This document shows, one piece after another, positions 1 through 8,929 of a stretch of 64,000 bases of DNA (the stretch's first letter is position 1; every line of letters starts with the position of its first letter). Origin of the DNA: JAALLB01 sp017643495 (GTDB taxonomy: Bacteria; Pseudomonadota; Alphaproteobacteria; Rhizobiales; Rhizobiaceae). Location: NCBI GenBank assembly GCA_965216105.1, contig OZ244147.1, forward strand, positions 620,001 to 684,000. Reading direction: 5' to 3'. The notes beneath the pieces are model-generated. The model saw nothing but the letters and a program-made list of their open reading frames with translations, was not told where the DNA came from and searched no databases. The position numbers were made by a program, and so were the translations under genes.

Positions 1-1007
1 GAGGAAAATGCACCAACCAGCCTGTAAACCTGTTCATTTTCTCCGATATCTTCTTCCATGCCCTTGGGAGTGGGAAATGCATGGAAAGTGGCACCCTTGC
101 TCTTCATTTGTTCTGCATGTGTCTGGTCGGTAATAAAAAAGACCTGGTTGCTGTCGCTCGGCCAAGCCAGACGGGCGCGGTTTGAATCACGAACCGTTGC
201 CTCTAGTTCCTTGCCGATCGAGTTGGAATGTCTTGCCAGATCAAGCCACAAGCCGTTTTCCAGATAAGCTTCGAACTGGGCACTGATGAAACGGGTTTTT
301 GAAAACAGATGGCCTGCCCGCTTGCGAAGAAACTGGAAGTGGGAAGACAGGTCGCGATTGAAAACAACAAGGGCTTCCGCGCACCAGCATCCGTTCTTTG
401 TTGCGCCGAACGAAACCATGTCGACGCCCCTTTTCCATGTCATTTCCGCCGGCGTGCAATCCAGTTTCACCAGTGCATTGGCAAAGCGGGCTCCATCCAT
501 GTGCAGTGCAAGGCCGTGTTTGGCGGAAATTTCACCTATGGCCGCGATTTCTTCCAGGGAGTAGACCGTTCCTGCTTCGCTTGCCTGGGTTATGGTTGCC
601 ATAACCCCTTGCCCCAGATGGTTGAAATCCCGGGGTGTTTGTGTCGCGGCGAGGTCAAGTTTCTGCGGATCAATTTTTCCAAACGGCCCGCTAATCGGCA
701 CGAGGCGACCGCCTCCTGACAGGAATTCGGGTGCTCCTGCTTCGCTTACCTGAACATGTGCCTCACTGTGACAAAACACCATGCCTCCCGGCTTCATCAC
801 ACCTGCAGCAGCCAGTGAATTTGCTGCTGTGCCTGTACCCACGAAGAAAACAGAAGCTTCGGTTTCAAACAGTTCAGCCAGCTTGGCTTCCATTTCCCTG
901 TCGAGATCACCTTTTCCATAGGCATGTGCCATTCCGTCAGCATGGCGTGCAAGGGCCTGGGAGATTTCGGGGGCAACACCCGCACAATTGTCACTGGCAA
1001 ACAGCAT
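1..1007 (-). CDS. ltaE: low-specificity L-threonine aldolase, 3' end cut by window
   Basis: PLP-dependent cytosolic enzyme that cleaves L-threonine or L-allo-threonine to glycine and acetaldehyde. Read on the minus strand from ATG at 1007; about 335 residues are visible, so only the last few residues are missing compared with the usual length of about 350. The aspartate-aminotransferase fold I signature is clear: MDGARFANA at residues 170-178, and the PLP-binding lysine in SFGATKNG (Lys204). The N-terminus begins directly with the conserved FASDN motif, which supports this start. It diverges from gltB across a 382-base gap. It could also act on related beta-hydroxy amino acids; the family assignment is firm. 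Confidence 0.9.
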   Translation of the reverse strand, partial: MLFASDNCAGVAPEISQALARHADGMAHAYGKGDLDREMEAKLAELFETEASVFFVGTGTAANSLAAAGVMKPGGMVFCHSEAHVQVSEAGAPEFLSGGGRLVPISGPFGKIDPQKLDLAATQTPRDFNHLGQGVMATITQASEAGTVYSLEEIAAIGEISAKHGLALHMDGARFANALVKLDCTPAEMTWKRGVDMVSFGATKNGCWCAEALVVFNRDLSSHFQFLRKRAGHLFSKTRFISAQFEAYLENGLWLDLARHSNSIGKELEATVRDSNRARLAWPSDSNQVFFITDQTHAEQMKSKGATFHAFPTPKGMEEDIGENEQVYRLVGAFS

Positions 1008-1348
1008 GTTTTTCCGTTCCGTATTCAGTTTCGGCCTCTTCTATCGCAATTGGTTTCAACATGAAATGAAAAGCTTGATTGCCATGATGTCGTGAAAACA
1101 TTCGGAAAACATGCTATGAATGCTCTGGTATATGACCACCAGTCTGCAGCAATCCGGGTGCGTCAGCTTTATCACTTGCCCGTGTAGGCAAAATTTGGCA
1201 TTCTCAATCCGAAAAGGGTCAGTATTGCTGTCCTTTTTCTGCGGTTTACGATGCTGTGAAACGTGTGAAAGCGTTCGATCGGGCTGCTGGAAGGCAGGAT
1301 GGGTGGTCCTGTTTTCGGCTTAACCAAACCAACCTGTTTTGCGAAAAT
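1008..1348. other. intergenic region between ltaE and gltB, probable gltB leader
   Basis: This gap separates two divergent genes and carries no convincing coding sequence. It must hold the ltaE promoter (minus) and the gltB promoter (plus), but I could not identify clear -35/-10 pairs, a sigma-54 (GG-N10-GC) element, or a known riboswitch. The right end runs into a terminator-like hairpin described separately, so at least part of it is probably transcribed as a gltB leader or as an independent small RNA. Confidence 0.5.
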
Positions 1349-1373
1349 CGGCAAACCTGTTTGCCGGTTTTTT
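1349..1373 (+). terminator. intrinsic-terminator-like hairpin in the gltB leader
   Basis: A perfect stem of CGGCAAAC with GTTTGCCG (1349-1356 / 1359-1366) is followed by G and six T residues (1368-1373). This is a textbook factor-independent terminator shape, but it lies only 16 bases before the gltB start codon and on the same strand. It therefore either terminates an upstream short transcript or acts as a regulated attenuator. No competing antiterminator stem was found with confidence. Confidence 0.65.
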
Positions 1374-1389
1374 GATCTGGAGTGACGAC

Positions 1390-4300
1390 ATGAAAAACGT
1401 GATCGCCAATGCCGTATCAGGCGAAAAGAAGTCCATGCCTCACCGGGCAGGTATGCCTGAAAAACAGGGTATGTACGACCCGCGCAACGAAAAGGATGCG
1501 TGTGGTGTAGGGTTTGTTGCCCACATGAAGGGTGTTCGAAGCCATTCAATTATCAAGGATGGTATCCAGATTCTTGAAAACCTTGAGCATCGTGGTGCGG
1601 TAGGCGCTGATCCGAAAATGGGCGACGGTGCCGGAATGCTCGTCCAGATTCCCCATGAACTGTATGTGGAAGACTGCAAGGCACTGGGTTTCACCCTTCC
1701 CGAGGAAGGGCGTTATGGTGTTGCCCAGATATTCATGCCGCAGGATGCTGGCCAACGTGATGAAATCGACGAAATCATTACCCGTACTTTCGATGAGGAA
1801 GGGTTTGACCTGCTTGGTCGTCGTCTGCTTGAAGTGGATAATTCATGCCTTTCGCAGGACCCGGCAATTCAGGCAACGGAACCGGTTCACCAGCAGTATT
1901 TTGTTGCAAGCCGCGATGAAAACCTTGTCGGAGACGAGCTGGAGCGCCGACTTTATGTATGCCGCAAGGTGATCTCGAACCGTGTTCTGGAGGCCACCAA
2001 TGCCCGGGAAGACGGATTTTATGTCGTTTCTTTCTCTGCACGGACAATCATTTACAAGGGCATGTTCCTCGCCGACCAGCTTGGCCCCTATTACAAGGAC
2101 CTGGCCGATCCGCGGTTCAAGTCCGCCCTTGCCCTGGTGCACCAGCGTTTTTCTACCAACACATTCCCGTCGTGGAAGTTGGCCCACCCGTACCGCATGG
2201 TTGCCCATAATGGTGAAATCAACACGCTACGCGGCAATGTGAACTGGATGGCGGCCCGACAGGCCTCTGTTTCCTCACCGCTTTTTGGTGACGACATTTC
2301 CCGCTTGTGGCCCATTTCATATGAAGGCCAGTCAGACACGGCATGTTTTGACAATGCGCTCGAATTCCTGACGCAAGGCGGGTATTCACTTGCCCATGCT
2401 GTCATGATGCTGATTCCGGAAGCCTGGTCGGGCAATCCTTTGATGCATCCGGACAGGCGCGCATTCTATGAATACCATGCGGCGCTGATGGAGCCTTGGG
2501 ACGGTCCTGCGGCTGTTGCCTTTACCGATGGACGCCAGATCGGTGCAACCCTGGACCGGAACGGGCTGCGCCCTGCAAGATACATTGTCACAAGTGATGA
2601 CCGGATTATCATGTCATCTGAAGCAGGTGTTCTTCCCATCCGTGAAGAGGACATCGTCTGCAAATGGCGGCTCCAGCCCGGCAAAATGCTCCTGATTGAC
2701 CTTGAGAAAGGGACAATCATTTCTGATGCAGAAATCAAGAAGGATCTTGCCAACCAGAATCCATACCAGGAATGGCTGGACAAGACGCAAATCCTGCTTG
2801 AAGAAATGCCAAAGCCTACGCGCCGTTCTCCTGAAAGCGCATCCGCGCTGCTCGACCGGCAGCAGGCCTTTGGCTACACGCAGGAAGATCTCAAGATACT
2901 GATGGCGCCAATGGCGACCACCGGCCAGGAAGCAATCGGATCCATGGGAACGGATACGCCAATCTCGGCGCTCTCCTCCAAGCCGAAATTGCTGTACACA
3001 TATTTCAAGCAATTGTTTGCGCAGGTCACCAACCCGCCGATTGATCCGATCCGGGAAGAATCGGTGATGAGCCTTGTTTCGCTCATTGGACCCCGCCCAA
3101 ACCTGTTTGATCTGGAAGGGCTGTCCGAACACAAGCGTCTCGAGGTCAGGCAACCTATCCTGACCAATCATGATTTGGAGAAAATCCGGGAAATCAGCGA
3201 GATTGCCGACAACCAGTTCATGAGCCAGACGCTTGATATCACCTATCGGGCAGACCGTGGCGCTGAAGGTATGCGCAGTGCCCTTGATACATTGTGTGAA
3301 CGTGCTGAAAACGCGGTCAATAACGGCTACAACATCATTATTCTTTCTGACCGGCAGATATCGCGAAACAGGCTGGCCATACCTGCATTGCTGGCAACCG
3401 CCGCTGTTCACCATCACCTGATACGCAAGGGATTGAGAACCTCGGTCGGTCTCGTGGTCGAGAGTGGCGAGCCTCGCGAGATTCACCATTTTTGCGTGCT
3501 GGCCGGGTATGGCGCGGAAGCAATCAATCCCTACCTTGCCTTTGAAACGCTTGGCGAGATGCTTGAGAAAGGCGAATTGCCTGAAGAGGTTGATGGTACC
3601 GAAGTTGTTGAGCGGTATCGCAAGGCCATAGCCAAGGGCATTCTCAAGGTCATGTCGAAAATGGGCATTTCCACCTACCAGTCCTATTGTGGAGCCCAGA
3701 TTTTTGATGCTGTCGGTCTCTCGTCCGAATTCATTAATGAGTATTTCTTCGGCACCTCTACAATGATCGAGGGGGTCGGGCTTGAGGAAATTGCAGAAGA
3801 AACGGTTGCCCGTCACCAAAAGGCGTTTGGCGGGGATTTCGTGTTGCGTAATGCGCTCGATATCGGTGGTGAATATGCCTACCGGATGCGTGGCGAGGCT
3901 CATGCCTGGACACCAAACAACATCGCAAAACTTCAACATGCCGTGCGTGGCAACTCACCGGAAACCTTTGCCGAGTTTTCTGCAGATGCAAACCTGGTTT
4001 CGGAAGAAAATGCCACGATACGGGGGCTGTTTGAAATCAGGATGGCAGAACAGTCCGGACGTTCGCCAGTCAAGCTTGATGACGTGGAGCCTGCTTCAGA
4101 GATCGTGAAGCGCTTTTCAACCGGCGCCATGTCATTCGGTTCCATTTCACGCGAGGCGCATACCACGCTTGCGGTGGCCATGAACCGGATGGGCGGCAAG
4201 TCGAATACCGGTGAGGGCGGCGAGGAGCCGGACCGTTTCTATCCGCTTCCCGATGGTTCACCCAACCCGGAACGCTCGGCTATCAAGCAGGTAGCTTCAG

Positions 4301-6093
4301 GCCGGTTCGGCGTGACGACCGAGTATCTTGCAAATTCAGACATGATCCAGATCAAGGTCGCCCAGGGTGCAAAACCCGGTGAAGGGGGGCAACTACCTGG
4401 TCACAAGGTTGATGCGGTAATTGCGAAAACCCGCCACTCAACACCGGGTGTCGGCCTCATATCGCCACCGCCGCACCATGACATTTATTCGATCGAGGAT
4501 TTGGCGCAGCTGATCTACGATTTGAAGAACGTGAACCCGCAGGCGGATATTTCCGTCAAACTCGTTGCGGAAATTGGGGTTGGTACTGTTGCTGCAGGCG
4601 TAGCCAAGGCCCGTGCAGACCACATCACGATCTCCGGCTACGACGGCGGTACGGGCGCTTCTCCGCTGACCTCCCTGAAACATGCCGGGTCTCCGTGGGA
4701 ACTGGGACTTGCAGAAACGCAACAAACCCTCGTTCTCAACCGGTTGCGTTCACGCATACGGCTTCAGGTCGATGGCGGTTTGAAAACCGGCCGCGATGTC
4801 ATTATCGGTGCACTGTTGGGAGCAGACGAGTTCGGCTTCTCCACGGCTCCGCTGATTGCTGCAGGCTGTTTGATGATGCGCAAATGTCATCTCAATACCT
4901 GCCCGGTCGGGATTGCCACGCAGGATCCGGTATTGCGCAAGCGTTTCCGGGGGACACCGGAACACGTCATCAACTATTTCTTCTTCGTTGCCGAGGAAGT
5001 GCGCCAATACATGGCAGACATGGGCTTCACCAAACTTGATGACCTGATTGGAGAAAGCCAGCTTCTTGAAAAGAATGCCATGCTTGACCACTGGAAAGGC
5101 AAGGGACTTGATTTCACGCCCCTGTTCTACAAGCCGGAAGCAGAAAAAAGCGAAACCTATCAGACCCAACTACAAAAACATCCGATTGATGACATTCTTG
5201 ATCGCAAGCTGATCGAGGAGGCGAAACCGGCCCTGGAGGATAGCAAGCCGGTGATGATCGAGACGGAAATTTCGAATATCAACCGTTCGGCCGGAGCCAT
5301 GCTTTCCGGTCAGGTTGCAAAGAAATACGGTCATGAAGGGCTTCCCGATGACACGATTGCGGTTTCCCTGAAAGGAACTGCCGGTCAAAGCTTTGGCGCG
5401 TTTCTTGCCAAGGGTGTCTCGTTTGACCTTCAAGGGGCAGGCAATGACTATGTCGGCAAGGGACTGTCTGGCGGTCGCATTGTAATCCGTCCACCACAGG
5501 AAACACCGATCGTTGCCGAGGAATCAATTATTGTCGGCAACACTGTACTCTATGGTGCGATTTCCGGTGAATGTTACTTCCGTGGCGTGGCCGGTGAGCG
5601 TTTTGCGGTGAGAAACTCGGGCGCAATTGCTGTAGTTGAAGGAGTCGGTGATCACGGATGTGAGTACATGACCGGCGGTGTTGTTGTCGTTCTGGGCGGT
5701 ACAGGCCGCAATTTTGCAGCAGGAATGTCTGGCGGTGTCGCTTATGTGATCAACGAGTCCGGTGATTTTGAACAGCGTTGCAACCTGGCCATGGTTGAAA
5801 TCGAACCGGTGCCTGAGGAAGACGACCTGCTTGAAAAACTGCATCACCATGGTGGTGACCTGATGCACAAGGGTCGGGTGGACATTACATCCAACATGAA
5901 CCGGCATGACCAGGAACGCCTGTACCAGTTGATTGTCAGCCACATGCATTACACGGGTTCAACCAGGGCAAAGCAAATCCTTGACGACTGGGACAATTAC
6001 CGGACCAAATTTGTGAAGGTCATGCCTGTGGAGTACAAACGGGCGCTTCAGGAAATGGAAAACATGCGTCTCGGCAAGATTGCGGCGGAGTAG
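1390..6093 (+). CDS. gltB: glutamate synthase (NADPH), large subunit
   Basis: Large subunit of GOGAT: takes the amide nitrogen of glutamine and, with 2-oxoglutarate and electrons from GltD, makes two glutamates. With ATG at 1390 (GGAG seven bases upstream) the product is 1567 residues, normal for the family. A 37-residue propeptide precedes the N-terminal nucleophile Cys38 (DACGVGF), which starts the class II glutaminase domain. The central and FMN-binding synthase domains follow, with the [3Fe-4S] cysteines in CLMMRKCHLNTC (codons around 4867-4902), and a C-terminal glycine-rich GXGXG beta-helix domain. A longer reading from TTG at 1339 would run through the leader hairpin and is unlikely. 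gltD follows after seven bases, so the two are co-transcribed. Confidence 0.97.
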   Translation: MKNVIANAVSGEKKSMPHRAGMPEKQGMYDPRNEKDACGVGFVAHMKGVRSHSIIKDGIQILENLEHRGAVGADPKMGDGAGMLVQIPHELYVEDCKALGFTLPEEGRYGVAQIFMPQDAGQRDEIDEIITRTFDEEGFDLLGRRLLEVDNSCLSQDPAIQATEPVHQQYFVASRDENLVGDELERRLYVCRKVISNRVLEATNAREDGFYVVSFSARTIIYKGMFLADQLGPYYKDLADPRFKSALALVHQRFSTNTFPSWKLAHPYRMVAHNGEINTLRGNVNWMAARQASVSSPLFGDDISRLWPISYEGQSDTACFDNALEFLTQGGYSLAHAVMMLIPEAWSGNPLMHPDRRAFYEYHAALMEPWDGPAAVAFTDGRQIGATLDRNGLRPARYIVTSDDRIIMSSEAGVLPIREEDIVCKWRLQPGKMLLIDLEKGTIISDAEIKKDLANQNPYQEWLDKTQILLEEMPKPTRRSPESASALLDRQQAFGYTQEDLKILMAPMATTGQEAIGSMGTDTPISALSSKPKLLYTYFKQLFAQVTNPPIDPIREESVMSLVSLIGPRPNLFDLEGLSEHKRLEVRQPILTNHDLEKIREISEIADNQFMSQTLDITYRADRGAEGMRSALDTLCERAENAVNNGYNIIILSDRQISRNRLAIPALLATAAVHHHLIRKGLRTSVGLVVESGEPREIHHFCVLAGYGAEAINPYLAFETLGEMLEKGELPEEVDGTEVVERYRKAIAKGILKVMSKMGISTYQSYCGAQIFDAVGLSSEFINEYFFGTSTMIEGVGLEEIAEETVARHQKAFGGDFVLRNALDIGGEYAYRMRGEAHAWTPNNIAKLQHAVRGNSPETFAEFSADANLVSEENATIRGLFEIRMAEQSGRSPVKLDDVEPASEIVKRFSTGAMSFGSISREAHTTLAVAMNRMGGKSNTGEGGEEPDRFYPLPDGSPNPERSAIKQVASGRFGVTTEYLANSDMIQIKVAQGAKPGEGGQLPGHKVDAVIAKTRHSTPGVGLISPPPHHDIYSIEDLAQLIYDLKNVNPQADISVKLVAEIGVGTVAAGVAKARADHITISGYDGGTGASPLTSLKHAGSPWELGLAETQQTLVLNRLRSRIRLQVDGGLKTGRDVIIGALLGADEFGFSTAPLIAAGCLMMRKCHLNTCPVGIATQDPVLRKRFRGTPEHVINYFFFVAEEVRQYMADMGFTKLDDLIGESQLLEKNAMLDHWKGKGLDFTPLFYKPEAEKSETYQTQLQKHPIDDILDRKLIEEAKPALEDSKPVMIETEISNINRSAGAMLSGQVAKKYGHEGLPDDTIAVSLKGTAGQSFGAFLAKGVSFDLQGAGNDYVGKGLSGGRIVIRPPQETPIVAEESIIVGNTVLYGAISGECYFRGVAGERFAVRNSGAIAVVEGVGDHGCEYMTGGVVVVLGGTGRNFAAGMSGGVAYVINESGDFEQRCNLAMVEIEPVPEEDDLLEKLHHHGGDLMHKGRVDITSNMNRHDQERLYQLIVSHMHYTGSTRAKQILDDWDNYRTKFVKVMPVEYKRALQEMENMRLGKIAAE

Positions 6094-6100
6094 GAATACG

Positions 6101-7549
6101 ATGGGTAAGGTTACAGGTTTTCTTGAAATTGACCGTCAGGTTCCCAAATACCGTCCGGCTTCGGACAGGGTAAGGAACTTTCAGGAGTTCATCATCCCGC
6201 TTACGGATGAGGAAGTCAGCAAGCAGGCTGCCCGATGCATGGATTGCGGCATTCCCTATTGCCATGGTGATACGGGGTGCCCTGTGCACAACCAGATTCC
6301 TGACTGGAATGACCTGATTTATGACAATGACTGGGAAGAGGCGATACGCAATTTGCATTCGACCAACAATTTTCCCGAATTTACCGGGCGGATCTGTCCC
6401 GCACCTTGTGAGGAAGCCTGTACGCTAAACCTCGAAGACGAGCCAGTTGCGATCAAGACGGTTGAGCAGGCGATTGCCGACAAGGCCTATTCTCTCGGCC
6501 TGATCAATCCGCGTCCTGCCAAGAACAAGACATGCAAGAAGGTTGCGATAATCGGTTCGGGACCTGCCGGACTAGCGGCTGCCCAGCAATTGGCCAGGGT
6601 CGGGCATGATGTGCATGTCTATGAACGCGAAAGCAGGGCAGGCGGTCTGCTGCGTTATGGTATTCCCGACTTCAAGATGGAAAAACACTATATTGATGCC
6701 CGCATCAAACAGATGGAAGGTGAGGGCGTTGTCTTCCATTATGAAACGAATATCGGTGTTGATGTCGATGCCAATGACCTGATGCGCGACCATGATGCGG
6801 TGCTGATTGCTGCTGGTGCGGAAAAACCCCGCGAGCCCGGGATACCCGGACGGGATCTGGTCGGCGTTCATGACGCAATGCCGTTCCTTGTGCAGCAGAA
6901 CCGGCGAGTTGGTGGGGAGCAGATCGATTCTGTCGGTTGGTCTTCCGAGGAAATCTGGGCTGCCGGCAAGAACATTGTTGTTGTGGGTGGTGGCGATACA
7001 GCATCGGATTGTATCGGGACCTCATTTCGCCAGGGTGCAGTCAACGTGACACAGCTTGATATCCGCCCTGAACCGCCAGAACGTGAAGACAAGATGATGG
7101 TCTGGCCGTACTGGGCGACAAAAATGCGGACGTCTTCGTCACAAGCTGAAGGCGCGCGCAGGGAATTCATGGCGGCCACACTCGAATTTGTAGGGCGTAA
7201 CGGGGTATTGACCGGTGTTAAGTGCATTCGGGTAGATGACAAGCGCCAACCCATTGAAGGCACTGAATTCATCATGAAAGCAGACCTTGCTTTCATTGCT
7301 ATCGGTTTCGGAAGTCCGCTTCTGGACACCTTCATCGCCCAGCTGGAACCCGAATTGAAGACCAGCCGACGCGGTGATGTTTCCATTGATGCCAATGAAA
7401 TGGACTATCGCACCTCTGTCGACGGACTTTATGCGGCTGGTGATTGTCGCCGCGGCCAGTCGCTGGTGGTTTGGGCCATTCGCGAAGGCAGGCAGGCAGC
7501 CCGTGCGATTGACATGAAGCTGATGGGTAAAACCGATTTGCCTCGATAA
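6101..7549 (+). CDS. gltD: glutamate synthase (NADPH), small subunit
   Basis: Flavoprotein subunit that oxidises NADPH and passes electrons through FAD and [4Fe-4S] clusters to GltB. It is 482 residues from ATG 6101 with AGGA five bases upstream. N-terminal cysteine motifs for the iron-sulfur clusters are visible (CMDCGIPYCHGDTGC and CPAPCEEAC), followed by the FAD-binding GSGPAGLAAAQQLA motif and, further on, the NADPH-binding VVGGGDTASDC motif. The gene sits seven bases behind gltB, as in other proteobacteria, and the pair forms the holoenzyme. It converges on the next gene with only 36 bases between stop codons and no obvious terminator there. Confidence 0.97.
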   Translation: MGKVTGFLEIDRQVPKYRPASDRVRNFQEFIIPLTDEEVSKQAARCMDCGIPYCHGDTGCPVHNQIPDWNDLIYDNDWEEAIRNLHSTNNFPEFTGRICPAPCEEACTLNLEDEPVAIKTVEQAIADKAYSLGLINPRPAKNKTCKKVAIIGSGPAGLAAAQQLARVGHDVHVYERESRAGGLLRYGIPDFKMEKHYIDARIKQMEGEGVVFHYETNIGVDVDANDLMRDHDAVLIAAGAEKPREPGIPGRDLVGVHDAMPFLVQQNRRVGGEQIDSVGWSSEEIWAAGKNIVVVGGGDTASDCIGTSFRQGAVNVTQLDIRPEPPEREDKMMVWPYWATKMRTSSSQAEGARREFMAATLEFVGRNGVLTGVKCIRVDDKRQPIEGTEFIMKADLAFIAIGFGSPLLDTFIAQLEPELKTSRRGDVSIDANEMDYRTSVDGLYAAGDCRRGQSLVVWAIREGRQAARAIDMKLMGKTDLPR

Positions 7550-7585
7550 CGGGTGTTTTCAAGAGCTACCTGAAATGAGGGTTTC

Positions 7586-8878
7586 CTACTGGGTGGCCGC
7601 CGAAGTTTGGGCAGGCTTTGTTTCAAGGGCATGACGCTTCTGGCTGTCTGACATGCCGGGGCCTGCGCTCCGGTCGACGGGAATTCCCCATGTGGCATCA
7701 ATGCGTCCCGATTTGGGTTCGTAGCCCACGCCCTTCTCCACCAGGTCAAAACTGACGCTTTTGGTATTTTCTTCGGACTTGAGAAAGTCTTTTTCCCCTT
7801 CAAGCGGCTCAATCTTGTCCGGTGTTGCAGCCCCCAGTGACATGACGACTGTCGTACCTGAACGCGCCGGATCATATTCCGGCACAGATGGCTGGTTCAA
7901 GGAAGGCCTGAAATTGCCTGTGGCACTGATCTGCAAATCCTCGGGGTCAGCGGTAATGCCGAATTTCCGGAGTTCCTTGTCAACATAAAAGGCAAGTTTC
8001 CGATAGCCTGCCCGGGTCATGTTTATGCCCTTGGAATCCCGCAACCGGACAATTTGCCCGTTAATGTCGGGTCCGGCACTTACAAACTTTCCTTCCTCGT
8101 TTGTAAACCCGTCCCAGACATCGGCAAACACGCCTCCGATCGCTTCAACCTTTGTCCGGTAAATATCGTTGAAGGCAAGATAGTCCTTGTTCATCTTGCT
8201 GAACCGTACCGGAGGCAGCCCGACCCATATCAACGGGATGTTGTTGCTTGCCGCAAATCCTGCAATCCGTGTGACCCGTCCCTCGTAAGCCTTCAGCCAG
8301 GGTTCGGTCAGTTCCTGAACACGGCCATCGGGCAGTCGCATGGCCTGTCGGTCATTCATGCCAAGGAGGTTCACCATAACCACGGGTTTGTGCTCTTCAA
8401 TCAGCGGGGGAATGGTTTCTTCCCAATTGACCACATCATAACGGACAATACCGGATGCAGGCGAAGTGCTGCTAACGACCTCGACATTGGGGTTTTCCTG
8501 ATAGAGCTTCACAAGCTGTCTGGCTATTCCGGCGGCTACAAAATCTCCGGTGACGAGAATCTTTGCCGCATTTTCCGATTTTGGAACGGCTTCGGGCTCG
8601 GGTGGCGGTGGAGCCGAAGCAGTTGAACGGCGTGGCTCCTGGCGGCGGATAACATTGCGTTTCGGCCGGGTTACACCGGAATCCCGCCGTACCTTTTCAC
8701 GCAACCTGTTTCTGCGCTTGTTGCGCCGGTCGAAAATGATGTCAAAAAGGGAGCGGCGCTGGCTTTGAGCCTCTGAGGTTTTTACGGAAAACACATGACC
8801 AAGAACCGGTGCCTTTTCAGGCACCAGAAAAGTCAGGCTCATGACAAGAAACAGGGCGAATGCAAATCGTTTGGCCAT
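7586..8878 (-). CDS. DUF459 / SGNH-hydrolase-like secreted protein, altered nucleophile
   Basis: 430-residue exported protein. Residues 1-37 look like a signal peptide ending near TSEAQS; a strongly basic, proline-rich stretch (about residues 40-100) follows, then the SGNH/DUF459 fold. Block I, normally GDS, reads GDFVAAG (111-117), so the usual catalytic serine position is Phe. Block III-like GMND is present (LLGMNDRQ). DUF459 proteins of rhizobia often show this change, which suggests a binding or structural role rather than an esterase. The next gene on the same strand is a lytic transglycosylase 51 bases upstream, so both may act on the cell envelope. The exact substrate cannot be read from sequence. 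Confidence 0.75.
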   Translation of the reverse strand: MAKRFAFALFLVMSLTFLVPEKAPVLGHVFSVKTSEAQSQRRSLFDIIFDRRNKRRNRLREKVRRDSGVTRPKRNVIRRQEPRRSTASAPPPPEPEAVPKSENAAKILVTGDFVAAGIARQLVKLYQENPNVEVVSSTSPASGIVRYDVVNWEETIPPLIEEHKPVVMVNLLGMNDRQAMRLPDGRVQELTEPWLKAYEGRVTRIAGFAASNNIPLIWVGLPPVRFSKMNKDYLAFNDIYRTKVEAIGGVFADVWDGFTNEEGKFVSAGPDINGQIVRLRDSKGINMTRAGYRKLAFYVDKELRKFGITADPEDLQISATGNFRPSLNQPSVPEYDPARSGTTVVMSLGAATPDKIEPLEGEKDFLKSEENTKSVSFDLVEKGVGYEPKSGRIDATWGIPVDRSAGPGMSDSQKRHALETKPAQTSAATQ

Positions 8879-8929
8879 TGTCGGTATGTAACAGTTTCCG
8901 TACCTTGAAGGCCAGCAGTCAGGCTGACC

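Noticed and set aside
2614..3939. 441-codon minus-strand open frame inside gltB
   Set aside because: It is entirely antisense to a gene with strong homology; no family motifs and no ribosome site. Long antisense frames are common at this composition.
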